Below, piece by piece: positions 1 to 8,623 of a stretch of DNA of 64,000 nucleotides (position 1 is its first letter; every line of letters begins with the position of its first letter). Location: contig NZ_JAHXBG010000038.1 of the NCBI RefSeq assembly GCF_020103725.1, forward strand, positions 34,057 through 98,056, written 5' to 3'. Source of the stretch: Hyalangium gracile. GTDB taxonomy: Bacteria; Myxococcota; Myxococcia; Myxococcales; Myxococcaceae. The notes beneath the pieces are model-generated. The model was given only the letters and a program-made list of their open reading frames with translations, was not told the DNA's origin and did not search any database. Both the position numbers and the translations under genes were made by a program.

Positions 1-21
1 GAACGCCAGCCTCCCGAGCCC

Positions 22-1773
22 ATGCCCCACAGCGCGGCGCGCGAGGCGCTCTTCCAGTCGCTCGCGACGGCCTCCGTGGTCTTCGGGCTGTGGTACCTGG
101 ACTGGCGCTGGACCAGCTCGGTGAACTGGGAGGCGTGGTGGTTCTCCGTGCCCCTGCTGCTGGCCGAGACCCTGGCCTTCGTCGGCACCTGCCTCTTCAT
201 GCTCAACCTCTGGCGCACGGAGGACACGCCGCGGAGCCCGCCGCCGGCGACGGTCGCGGACATCCTGGAGAGGAAGCCCAAGCAGGATCGCCCGCTCATC
301 GTCGACGTCTTCGTCGCCACGTACAGCGAGGATCCGGAGCTGGTCCGGCTGTCCCTGCGGGACGCCCGGAAGCTGCGCTACCCGCACCCCATCGACTTGC
401 GCGTCCACGCGCTGGACGATGGGCGGCGCCCCGCCATGCGGGCCGTGGCCGAGCAGGAGGGGGTGGGCTACATCACCCGCGGGGACAACGTCGGCTTCAA
501 GGCGGGCAACATCCGCAACGCGCTCGAGCAGACCCAGGGCGACCTGGTGGTCATCTGCGACGCGGACACGCGCCCCTTCCCGGAACTGCTCGAGGAGACG
601 CTCGGCTACTTCCGCGATCCGCGGGTGGCGTGGGTGCAGACCCCGCAGTGGTTCTATGATCTGGACGAGGGAACGCCGCTGCCCGACTTGCTCTCGCGCT
701 CCCTGCGGCTCGGCCGGGTGGGCCGCGCGCTGGGCCGCGGCGTCGAGGCGCTCATCGGCCCGGTGCGCGTGGGCGCGGACCTGTTCGGCAATGATCCGGC
801 GCTCTTCTACGACGTCATCCAGCGGCGCCGGAACTGGTGCAACGCCTCGTTCTGCTGCGGCGCGGGCAGCGTGCACCGCCGTGACGCGGTGATGGAGGCG
901 GCGCTCCGGGCCTACGGCGAGCAGGTGGCCAGCGCGGTGGAGCAGATCACCCAGGAGGTAAAGGACACGCGGCTGCGCGCCGATCTCTCCGAGGTCATGT
1001 CCGGCGAGGCCGCGCGCGAGTTCGAGCTCACCCCCTACAAGTTCCACGTGTCGGAGGACATCTACACGAGCATCGTGCTGCACTCGGACTGCCAGCGGCG
1101 GTGGAAGTCCGTCTACCACCCGCGCGTGCTCACCCGGATGCTCTCCCCGCAGGACCTGCTGGCGTGGACCATCCAGCGCTTCAAGTACGCGGGGGGCACG
1201 CTGGACATCTTCTGGAACGACAACCCGCTGCGCCGCGCGGGGCTCAGCATCTGGCAGAAGCTGATGTACGGGACGACCATCTACTCGTACCTCGCGCCGC
1301 TGTGGACGGTGGTCTTCCTGCTCTGGCCCATCCTCTACCTCTTCACCGGCCTGAGCCCCGTGGAGGCCTACGACACGGACTTCTACATGCACCTGGTGCC
1401 CTTCGTGGTGCTGAACAAGGTGGCCTTCGCCGTGGGCACCTGGGGCGTGCCCGCCTGGCGCGGCGAGCAGTACTACCTGTCGTTCTTCTGGCTCAACATC
1501 AAGGCCATCGCGGACGTGATGAGGGGCAGGCCCATCAAGTTCCACGTCACGCCGAAGACGCGGCAGGCGGGCACCTTCCTGTCGCTCGTCTGGCCCCACG
1601 TCGCGCTCATCGCGCTGACGCTGCTGGGCCTGGTGGTGATGGGCGTGCGCGTCTTCGTCCTCCGCACGGAGGGCCTGGACGCCTACCTGGCCAACGCCTT
1701 CTGGGGGCTCAACAACGTCCTGGCGCTGTCCGCGATCGTGTTCGCGGCGCTGCGCAAGGAGAAGGGGAACTGA
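22..1773 (+). CDS. cellulose-synthase-like family 2 glycosyltransferase, membrane
   Basis: Processive-type GT2 enzyme of 583 residues, likely polymerising a glucan from a nucleotide sugar at the inner membrane. Two hydrophobic segments sit near the N-terminus and about four or five near the C-terminus, around a cytosolic domain. Visible motifs are ALDDG, the CDAD metal-binding motif, QTPQWFYD and SEDIYT (the TED-type base). The last motif reads QRFKYAG where BcsA/OpgH enzymes have QxxRW, so acceptor handling may differ. The next gene starts one base after the stop and the third overlaps it, so the three form one operon with DUF3131 and an OpgC-like acyltransferase. The frame is open back to base 1, so the true start could lie outside the window. 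The product (cellulose-like or periplasmic glucan) cannot be told from sequence. Confidence 0.85.
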   Translation: MPHSAAREALFQSLATASVVFGLWYLDWRWTSSVNWEAWWFSVPLLLAETLAFVGTCLFMLNLWRTEDTPRSPPPATVADILERKPKQDRPLIVDVFVATYSEDPELVRLSLRDARKLRYPHPIDLRVHALDDGRRPAMRAVAEQEGVGYITRGDNVGFKAGNIRNALEQTQGDLVVICDADTRPFPELLEETLGYFRDPRVAWVQTPQWFYDLDEGTPLPDLLSRSLRLGRVGRALGRGVEALIGPVRVGADLFGNDPALFYDVIQRRRNWCNASFCCGAGSVHRRDAVMEAALRAYGEQVASAVEQITQEVKDTRLRADLSEVMSGEAAREFELTPYKFHVSEDIYTSIVLHSDCQRRWKSVYHPRVLTRMLSPQDLLAWTIQRFKYAGGTLDIFWNDNPLRRAGLSIWQKLMYGTTIYSYLAPLWTVVFLLWPILYLFTGLSPVEAYDTDFYMHLVPFVVLNKVAFAVGTWGVPAWRGEQYYLSFFWLNIKAIADVMRGRPIKFHVTPKTRQAGTFLSLVWPHVALIALTLLGLVVMGVRVFVLRTEGLDAYLANAFWGLNNVLALSAIVFAALRKEKGN

Positions 1774-1774
1774 G

Positions 1775-3121
1775 ATGCGACACTCGAGAGGGTTCATCGC
1801 CGCGCGCTCGCACGCGGCTTTTCTCATCGGGCTGATGGCGGCGCTGGGAGTCATCTTCTTCCTGCGCTACCGCATGCCCACCGTCCGGCCGGGAGTGGTG
1901 GACTACGCGCGGCTGCTCGAGGATCGGCCCGAGGCCGCGCCGCTGCATCCGACGGGGGTGCCGCTCTCCGAGCAGGAGCGCGCGTGGGCGCGGATTGCCT
2001 GGACCTACTTCGAGCGCAACTACCAGCCGAAGACGGGCCTGGTGAACTCGGTGGATGCGTACCCCTCCACCACGCTCTGGGACCTGGGCTCGTACATGAT
2101 GGCGCTGCTGGCCGCCGAGGACCTGAAGCTCATCGGCGGGCCGGAGTTCGAGTCGCGCATGAACGCGCTGCTGGCCTCGCTCGCCGCGCTGCCGCTCGTG
2201 GACGGCCGGCTCCCCAACAAGGCCTACCACACCGCCACGCTCGCCATGGTGGACTACGACAACTCCGAGTCCCGGAATGGCGTGGGCTGGTCCGCGCTGG
2301 ACGTGGCGCGCTTCGCGGTGCCCGCCACGCTGATCACCTGGCGCCACCCTCGCTACACGCCCGCGGTGCGCGCCGTCCTCCAGGCCTGGGGGCTGGAAGA
2401 CATGGCGCGGGACGGGCAGATGATGGGCAGCCACCGCTCCAGGGAGGACGGGGGGCTCGTGCTCGTCCAGGAGGGGCGCTTCGGCTACGAGCAGTACGGC
2501 GCCAAGTCGCTCTTCCTGCTCGGGTTGGATGTGAGCCGGGCCCTGCGCTACGAGGTGGGCGTGGACGTGATGGAGGTGGCGGGGCAGCGCGTCGCCTACG
2601 ACGCGCGGCTGCCGGAGGATCATGCGGGCACGCAGAACGCCGTGCTCTCGGAGCCCTACGTGCTGGAGGCGCTCGAGTTCGGCCTCAACTCCACCACGCT
2701 GCCCCTGGCGCGCGCCGTCTTCCACGCGCAGGCGGGGCGCTTCGAGGACACGGGCATCCTCACCGCGGTGTCCGAGGACAACATCGATCGGCCTCCGTAC
2801 TTCGTCTACAACAGCGTCCTCAACGGCAGGCGCGAGTGGGCGGCCTTCGCTCCGGATGGCAGCGACGCCTCCGCGCACCGCAGCCTCTCGCTGAAGGCGG
2901 CGTTCGGCTGGGCCTACATCTTCGCCGGTGACTACTCCGGGCGCCTGCTCCAGGGGGTGGCGGCGCTGAACGATCCGCAGAAGGGCTGGTACTCCGGGCG
3001 CTACGAGGCGGACGGGAAGGTGAACACCGCCATCACCGCCAACACCAACGCCCTGGTGCTCGAGGCACTCTGGTACCGGGCCCGGGGCCCCCTGCTGCCG
3101 GCGGCGAGGGCACTGCGATGA
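1775..3121 (+). CDS. DUF3131-family protein, membrane-anchored
   Basis: A 448-residue protein with one N-terminal transmembrane segment (about residues 15-32) and a large domain resembling the DUF3131 family, an all-alpha toroid found with bacterial polysaccharide synthases. Recognisable stretches are TTLWDLGSYMMALLAAEDL near residue 105, a hydrophobic core with repeated Trp/Tyr, and a C-terminal ITANTNALVLEALWYRARG stretch. It starts one base after the glycosyltransferase stop, with a purine-rich GGAGAAGGGG ribosome site inside the end of that gene, and its stop overlaps the next start (ATGA). The context suggests a periplasmic glucan-modifying or glucan-binding partner of the synthase. No catalytic residues can be assigned. 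Confidence 0.78.
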   Translation: MRHSRGFIAARSHAAFLIGLMAALGVIFFLRYRMPTVRPGVVDYARLLEDRPEAAPLHPTGVPLSEQERAWARIAWTYFERNYQPKTGLVNSVDAYPSTTLWDLGSYMMALLAAEDLKLIGGPEFESRMNALLASLAALPLVDGRLPNKAYHTATLAMVDYDNSESRNGVGWSALDVARFAVPATLITWRHPRYTPAVRAVLQAWGLEDMARDGQMMGSHRSREDGGLVLVQEGRFGYEQYGAKSLFLLGLDVSRALRYEVGVDVMEVAGQRVAYDARLPEDHAGTQNAVLSEPYVLEALEFGLNSTTLPLARAVFHAQAGRFEDTGILTAVSEDNIDRPPYFVYNSVLNGRREWAAFAPDGSDASAHRSLSLKAAFGWAYIFAGDYSGRLLQGVAALNDPQKGWYSGRYEADGKVNTAITANTNALVLEALWYRARGPLLPAARALR

Positions 3122-4350
3122 GCCTTCGAGTGGTTGAGCCCATCATGCCCGCGACGGAGGCGCCCCCTCCACGCGCGAGCTGGGCCTACGTCGCAGAGCC
3201 CGGCGAGAGGGATTCGCGGGTGGACTTCCTGCGTGGCGTGGCGATGGTCAGCGTCGTCATCGTGCACGTGGAGTTCTTCTCCCTGTTCAACTTCGTCGCC
3301 TGGGAGAGGGTGGGTGGGGTGAGCTCCGCCGAGTTCTTCGTCGTCCTCTCGGGCTTCGTGCTCGGCGAGGTGTCCCGCCGGCGCGTGGCACGAGAGGGGC
3401 TGGGAGGCGCCTGCTGGAAGCTGTGGGAGCGCGCGGCCCAGCTCTACGGCGTCCTGCTGGGCGTCGCCTTGCTGGGGGCGCTGGTGGCGAGCATGCCCTA
3501 CTGGGACTCCAGCGCCCTCACCACCTTCGTGGACCGGGGCTCCGGCACCGTCTACCCCCTCTACCCGGGGACGGGTGCGAGCCTGCAGCAGTGGGTCGGC
3601 CGGTGGCTCCTGCTGCGCATGGGACCGTACCAGGTGCAGATCCTCGGCCTCTACGCCGCCCTCTTCCTCGTGGCCCCCGCGGCCCTCTACCTGCTGTCCG
3701 CGGGCAGGACGCGCTGGCTGCTGGTGCTCTCGTGGGTGGGCTACTGCTCCCGGTGGGTGGTGCCCTCCAAGCCCACGGGAGCGCTGTTCGAGCACGCCTT
3801 CCCGCTGCTCACCTGGCAGCTGCTCTTCTGCCATGGGCTGGCGGCGGGCTATCACCGGCAGAAGCTTCTGGCCCTCTACGCGCGCTACCGCACGCCCGTG
3901 CTGGGCGCGGCGGTGCTGCTCGGCGCGGCCTTCTTCTTCTTCGCCCAGAACAACCCCAATCCCCTGGTCCCCGAGTACGCGCGTCTGTCCCTCATTCCCC
4001 GGGGCAGCTTCTATCGCCTCTACTGGCAGTTCTTCTCGAAGAGCGAGCTGGGCCTGCTGCGCATCCTCAACGTCGCGGTGCTCCTGGTGCTGGGCGGCGA
4101 GCTGCTCACCCGCGCCTGGGGGCCGCTGCGGGCCGCGCTCGGAGGCTTCTTCATCCCCCTGGGCCAGGCCTCGCTCTACGTCTTCGCGCTGCACGTCCCG
4201 GTGGTGTTCATCGTCTCGAACCTCATCCCCTTCGGCTACGCCGCCTCGGGGGGCGCGTTGCTCCTCAACACGCTGGGGCACCTGGGGTGCCTGGCCGTGC
4301 TCTGGCTGCTGGTGCGCTACCGCTTCCTCTACCGCTGGATCCCTCACTGA
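3118..4350 (+). CDS. OpgC-like membrane acyltransferase
   Basis: A 410-residue integral membrane protein with about ten hydrophobic segments. The opening RDSRVDFLRGVAMVSVVIVH is the typical acyltransferase-3/OpgC start, with Arg/Asp followed by a membrane helix ending in His. OpgC proteins transfer succinyl groups to osmoregulated periplasmic glucans. The start overlaps the DUF3131 stop (ATGA), so translation is coupled. With the upstream synthase it suggests production and acyl decoration of a cell-envelope glucan. The acyl donor and acceptor are inferred from family and context only. Confidence 0.8.
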   Translation: MSLRVVEPIMPATEAPPPRASWAYVAEPGERDSRVDFLRGVAMVSVVIVHVEFFSLFNFVAWERVGGVSSAEFFVVLSGFVLGEVSRRRVAREGLGGACWKLWERAAQLYGVLLGVALLGALVASMPYWDSSALTTFVDRGSGTVYPLYPGTGASLQQWVGRWLLLRMGPYQVQILGLYAALFLVAPAALYLLSAGRTRWLLVLSWVGYCSRWVVPSKPTGALFEHAFPLLTWQLLFCHGLAAGYHRQKLLALYARYRTPVLGAAVLLGAAFFFFAQNNPNPLVPEYARLSLIPRGSFYRLYWQFFSKSELGLLRILNVAVLLVLGGELLTRAWGPLRAALGGFFIPLGQASLYVFALHVPVVFIVSNLIPFGYAASGGALLLNTLGHLGCLAVLWLLVRYRFLYRWIPH

Positions 4351-4367
4351 CGCGCCCGAGGTGACAC

Positions 4368-4925
4368 ATGTACGGACTGGTGAATCGCGCAATCGAGGAG
4401 ATGGTGTGTGGCAGTCAGGGGGAGGAGACCTGGGAGCGCATCAAGTGCGAGGCCGGGGTCGACACGGACGTCTTCATCGGCAACCAGGGCTATGACGACG
4501 CCATCACCTACCGGCTGGTGGGCGCGGCCAGCCAGGTGCTCGGGCTCCCGCCGGAGCGCATCCTCGAGGCCTTCGGTGAGCACTGGGTGCTGAAGACCGC
4601 GCGGGATGGGTATGGCGAGCTGCTGACCGCGGGGGGCTCCTCCTTGAGCGAGTTCCTCCAGAACCTCCCGAGCCTCCACGCCCGCATCAACCTCATGTTC
4701 CCCCACCTGACCCCGCCCTCGTTCTCGTGCACGAACGTCACGGCGGAGTCGATGGACTTCCACTATCGCTCGAAGCGGCAGGGGCTGGCCCCGTTCATGG
4801 TGGGGCTGCTCCGGGGGCTCGGCAAGCTGTTCGACACGGAGGTCTACATAGAGCACATCGAGGCGCGGAGCGCGGGGGCGGACCATGACGTCTACCACCT
4901 GCGGTGGAGAAGGACGCAGCCGTGA
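4368..4925 (+). CDS. H-NOX heme nitric-oxide/oxygen-binding sensor
   Basis: A stand-alone 185-residue H-NOX domain, normal length for the family. It starts with the characteristic MYGLVNRAIEEMV. His104, in LPSLHARI, is the predicted proximal heme ligand. Tyr133, Ser135 and Arg137 form the YxSxR propionate-binding motif (YRSKR). H-NOX proteins bind NO (some also O2) and regulate a partner kinase or cyclase. Its last bases overlap the GTG start of a soluble hybrid kinase with an HNOBA-type domain, the classic partner arrangement. A CGAGGTGAC ribosome site precedes the ATG. Whether it binds O2 or only NO cannot be settled here. Confidence 0.93.
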   Translation: MYGLVNRAIEEMVCGSQGEETWERIKCEAGVDTDVFIGNQGYDDAITYRLVGAASQVLGLPPERILEAFGEHWVLKTARDGYGELLTAGGSSLSEFLQNLPSLHARINLMFPHLTPPSFSCTNVTAESMDFHYRSKRQGLAPFMVGLLRGLGKLFDTEVYIEHIEARSAGADHDVYHLRWRRTQP

Positions 4926-7501
4926 GCCCGGGGCTCCACCTCGGGCTCGCCCCGGAGCAGTTCGCCCAGGCCTTCCCGTTTCACGTGGCCTTCGACGAAC
5001 GGCTCGTCGTGGTGCAGACCGGCCCCTCCCTGCACAAACTCTGTCCCGGGCTGCGGGCAGGCTCGCGGCTCGGGGAGCACCTCCGGCTCCGAGGCGATGC
5101 GCCGACGCTCAGCTTCGAGCTCCTCCGCTCCGTCTCCTCGCGCCTGGTGGTCATGGAGACGCTGTGCGAGCAGGTGCCGATACGCGGTCAGCTCCTCTTG
5201 TCCGAGGCTGGAGATTGCATCGTGTTCCTCTGCTCACCGTGGCTGACGGAGCCCGCCTCCATGCGCAAGCTGGGGCTCGGGGTGGGGGACTTCGCGCTGC
5301 ATGATCCGGTGGTGGACCTGCTCCACCTCATGCAGTCACAGACGATGTCGCTGGCGGACGCGAACCGCCTGGCGGAGAAGCTGACCGCCCAGCGCGCGGA
5401 GCTCCGCTCGGCGAACGCCCGCCTCGCCACCCGGTACTCCGTGACGCGCGCGCTGGCACAGGCGGCCCGCATCGAGGATGCGGCCTCCAGCATCCTCGCC
5501 AGCGTGTGCGAGCTGGGCGCATGGGACATGGCCGTCATCTGGCTGCGCGAGGAGGAGCCGCGCTCCTTCTCGTTGGTGAAAGGTCCCCTGGCCGGGACGC
5601 CGGGCGCCTCCGCCTTCGAGGCCTACCTTCGCGGCACCCCCCCGGGGCTGGAGGTGGACCCCGCGGGGAGCGCCCTGCGCACCGGCGCGGCCGACTGGGC
5701 GGAGGATCTGAACCGACTCTTGAGCTCCAGCCGCTCCCGCTCCGCCGTGAAGGCGGGGTTCCGGGGCGCCTGCGCCTTCCCCCTGCCTGGCGTTCATGGG
5801 AGCGCGGGCCTCTGCGAGCTGTATGCCGCGCAGCCTCGAGTCCGCGACGCGCGCCTGCTGGCGGCGCTCGAGGAGATCGGCGCCTGCATCGGGCAGTTCA
5901 TTGACAGGTACCGCACGGAGCAGGAGCTGCGAGAGTCGAAGAAGGCCGCCGAGGCCGCGACGGTGGCCAAGAGCCAGTTCCTGGCGCGCATGAGCCATGA
6001 GATCCGCACGCCCATCAACGGCGTCATCGGCATGATCGAGCTGGCCTTGCGCTCGCCCCTCACGGCGAGCCAGCGCGAGCACCTCGAGACGGCCCAGTCC
6101 TCCGCCGAGCTGCTGCTCCAGCTCGTCAGTGACGTGCTCGACTTCTCGAAGATCGAGGCGGGTCAGCTCCACCTCGCGGAGTCACGCTTCTCGCTGCGGG
6201 AGTGTCTCGAGCGTCCCCTCCGGGGACTCGCGGCCAGGGCTCGCGACAAGGGCCTGCGCTTCACGGTGGAGCTGCCGGAGGATCTCCCGGACGCGGTGAG
6301 GGGAGATCCCCTCCGGCTCTCGCAGGTGCTCATCAACCTGGTGGGCAACGCGGTGAAGTTCACCCACCAGGGAGAGGTCCGCGTGGAGACGCGCGTCCAG
6401 GAGCGCTCCGCCGGCTTCTGCCAGCTCGCCCTCGCCGTGAGTGACACCGGCATCGGCATCGACCCCGTGAAGCAGCGGCACATCTTCGAGGCCTTCGCCC
6501 AGGCGGACGCCGAGACGGCGCAGTTCTATGGCGGTACGGGCCTGGGGCTGGCGATCTGCCAGCAGCTCGTGCAGATGATGGGAGGGACGATCTCGGTGGA
6601 GAGCAGCCCCGGGAGGGGCAGCTGCTTCCTCTTCACGGCGCGGCTGGGGATCGACGAGAGCGCGAGCAGCGCCGCGGCGCCGGAGCCTCCACGCCACCGG
6701 GGGCGAGCCCAGCGGGGGCTGCGCATCCTGGTGGTCGAGGACAACGTGGTGAACCAGCTGGTGACCCGAGGGCTCCTCGAGCTGGAGGGCCACGTGGTGG
6801 AGACCGTGGACCGGGGAGAGGCGGCCCTGGCGCGCACCCGGAGCACGCGCTTCGACCTCATCCTGATGGACATCCAGATGCCGGAGCTGGACGGGCTCCA
6901 GGTGACGCGACGGATCCGCGAGGAGGAGGGATGGACCGGTGCGCCGCGGACGCCCATCGTGGGCCTGACGGCGCAGTCCGTCGTGGGAGACCGCGAGAAG
7001 GGGCTCGAGGCGGGCATGGACGAGTACCTGGCCAAGCCGGTTCGCGGACGCCAGCTCGCGGAGGCGATCGACCGTGTCCTCGGCCAGCGCCAGGCGGACA
7101 GTGGCCCTCCGGCTCCCGAGGCGCCCCGCAGCCTGGATCGGGCGGCGCTGGAGGAGCTGGTCGGCGGAGAGTCGGTGCTCCTGGCTCGGATCGTGAGCGT
7201 GTTCCTCCGGTACGGGCCGGAGATGCGGGATGCGGTGCTGGCGGCCCTCTCCGGGGAGGACTCGAAGGAGCTGGTGGCCGCGGCGCACAAGCTGAAGGGC
7301 TCCCTGGGCGATCTCGCGGCGCGGTCCGCCTTCGCGGTGTGTGGCCGCATCGAGCTGCTGGCCCGGCGCGGGGAGCTCACGGCGGCCCGCGCGGAGCGGG
7401 AGCCGCTGGAGCGAGAGCTCGCCCAGCTCTTCAACGAGCTGCGGGAGCTCGAGGCGCAGCTGTCCCTCGGCGGACGGGATGCCATGGGTCGTGGGCACTG
7501 A
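4922..7501 (+). CDS. H-NOX-associated hybrid histidine kinase (HNOBA-GAF-HisKA-HATPase-REC-Hpt)
   Basis: An 859-residue soluble kinase with no membrane segment. In order: an HNOBA-like domain (about 15-150, FPFHVAFDERLVVVQTGPSL), a short coiled coil, a GAF-like domain (180-330), HisKA with the phospho-acceptor in SHEIRTP (His359), HATPase_c with DTGIGI and GGTGLGLAI, a receiver with Asp650 in LMDIQMPELDG, and an Hpt domain with His789 in AAHKLKG. This is a complete internal phosphorelay with no output domain, so a separate response regulator must receive the phosphate. The GTG at 4922 is chosen because it overlaps the H-NOX stop as GTGA and follows a GGAGAAGGA site; another in-frame GTG lies 18 bases upstream. 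The likely signal is NO passed from the neighbouring H-NOX protein. Confidence 0.92.
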   Translation: MSPGLHLGLAPEQFAQAFPFHVAFDERLVVVQTGPSLHKLCPGLRAGSRLGEHLRLRGDAPTLSFELLRSVSSRLVVMETLCEQVPIRGQLLLSEAGDCIVFLCSPWLTEPASMRKLGLGVGDFALHDPVVDLLHLMQSQTMSLADANRLAEKLTAQRAELRSANARLATRYSVTRALAQAARIEDAASSILASVCELGAWDMAVIWLREEEPRSFSLVKGPLAGTPGASAFEAYLRGTPPGLEVDPAGSALRTGAADWAEDLNRLLSSSRSRSAVKAGFRGACAFPLPGVHGSAGLCELYAAQPRVRDARLLAALEEIGACIGQFIDRYRTEQELRESKKAAEAATVAKSQFLARMSHEIRTPINGVIGMIELALRSPLTASQREHLETAQSSAELLLQLVSDVLDFSKIEAGQLHLAESRFSLRECLERPLRGLAARARDKGLRFTVELPEDLPDAVRGDPLRLSQVLINLVGNAVKFTHQGEVRVETRVQERSAGFCQLALAVSDTGIGIDPVKQRHIFEAFAQADAETAQFYGGTGLGLAICQQLVQMMGGTISVESSPGRGSCFLFTARLGIDESASSAAAPEPPRHRGRAQRGLRILVVEDNVVNQLVTRGLLELEGHVVETVDRGEAALARTRSTRFDLILMDIQMPELDGLQVTRRIREEEGWTGAPRTPIVGLTAQSVVGDREKGLEAGMDEYLAKPVRGRQLAEAIDRVLGQRQADSGPPAPEAPRSLDRAALEELVGGESVLLARIVSVFLRYGPEMRDAVLAALSGEDSKELVAAAHKLKGSLGDLAARSAFAVCGRIELLARRGELTAARAEREPLERELAQLFNELRELEAQLSLGGRDAMGRGH

Positions 7502-7504
7502 GGC

Positions 7505-7524
7505 CGCTCGCGCTCCTGCGAGCG
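7505..7524. terminator. hairpin between convergent hybrid kinase and argC
   Basis: Perfect 7-bp inverted repeat CGCTCGC/GCGAGCG with a 6-base loop, just past the kinase stop and before the argC stop. There is no T-run, so it is a likely but unproven bidirectional terminator. Confidence 0.4.
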
Positions 7525-7552
7525 ACCTCCGTGCGATGTCCGGGCCCTGGGC

Positions 7553-8623
7553 TCAGCAGGGGAAGCAGGCAGCCTGACGCAGCGCCGTGTCCTCGGGGAG
7601 GCCGAGCGCCACGTTGAGGTTCTGCACCGCCTGGCCGGCCATGCCCTTGACCAGGTTGTCCAGCGCCACCATGACGGCCACCGTGCGGCCGCGCGTGGCG
7701 ACGGAGATGTCGCAGAAGTTGCTGCCCACCACCGAGGCCAGCCGAGGCGTGCCCTCCACCACGCGCACCATGGGAGAGGTGGCGTAGTAGCGGCGGTAGA
7801 GCTCGGTGAGGGAGGCGGTGCTCACGCCGCCCGCGTTCTCCGGCCACTCGAACTGCACGGTGGCGAAGATGCCGCGCACCAGGGGCGCCGAGTGGGGGAT
7901 GAACGTCAGCCGGTGGCGCGAGGCCTTGTGCGCCACGAGCATCACGTCCATCTCCGCCTCCTGCGGGTGCTCCAGGGGCTTGTAGACGCGGAAGTCATGC
8001 GCGCGGGTGGGGTGGTGGGTGCCCTCGCCCGGCAGCACGCCCGAGCCGGACGAGCCCGTCACCGCCGTGGCCGCGATCAGCCCCAGCCCCGGGGTGGACG
8101 CCACCGGCAGCAGCGCGAGCTGCACCGCGGTGGCGAAGCAGCCTGGGTTCGCGATGCGCTTCGCGCCCTTGAGCTTGTCCCGGCGCCACTCGGGCAGTCC
8201 GTACACGAAGCGCTCGAGCAGGTCGGGCGCCAGGTGGGGACGGCCATGCGTGGCGGCGTAGCGGCCCGGGTGGTCCAGCCGGAAGTCCGAGGACAGGTCC
8301 ATCAGCACCAGCCGCTCGGACAGCCCCAGCTCGGCCCACTTCTTCTCCAGCGCGGGGAGCTGCTTCGCCAGCTCCTCGTCATCCATCACGGAGAAGACCA
8401 CCGGCTGCGGCGAGTCCGTGAGCCAGCGCCAGTCCGGCTCCGAGTCGAACTTGCCCTCCACCAGCCCGCGCAGGTGCGGATGCAGCGCGTGGAAGGGCAT
8501 GTCCGCGTGCGGCTTGGACACCGCGCGCACCGCGGCCACCGCCGGGTGACCGGACAGCAGCCGCAGCAGCTCTCCACCACCGAAGCCCGAGGCTCCCAGG
8601 ATGTAGGCGTGAACCCGTGTCAT
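7553..8623 (-). CDS. argC: N-acetyl-gamma-glutamyl-phosphate reductase
   Basis: NADPH-dependent reduction of N-acylglutamyl-5-phosphate to the semialdehyde, third step of arginine synthesis. The 356-residue protein has the Rossmann start YILGASGFGGGELLRLL and the catalytic Cys in ANPGCFATA. It also has the conserved TGSSGSGVLPGEGTHHPTRA and TFIPHSAPLVRGI regions. It is the last gene of the arginine operon and its ATG overlaps the stop of the DUF1611-like gene (ATGA). Length fits ArgC/LysY enzymes; the arginine context supports ArgC. The acyl group on its substrate is uncertain (see the carbamoyltransferase entry). Confidence 0.93.
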   Translation of the reverse strand: MTRVHAYILGASGFGGGELLRLLSGHPAVAAVRAVSKPHADMPFHALHPHLRGLVEGKFDSEPDWRWLTDSPQPVVFSVMDDEELAKQLPALEKKWAELGLSERLVLMDLSSDFRLDHPGRYAATHGRPHLAPDLLERFVYGLPEWRRDKLKGAKRIANPGCFATAVQLALLPVASTPGLGLIAATAVTGSSGSGVLPGEGTHHPTRAHDFRVYKPLEHPQEAEMDVMLVAHKASRHRLTFIPHSAPLVRGIFATVQFEWPENAGGVSTASLTELYRRYYATSPMVRVVEGTPRLASVVGSNFCDISVATRGRTVAVMVALDNLVKGMAGQAVQNLNVALGLPEDTALRQAACFPC

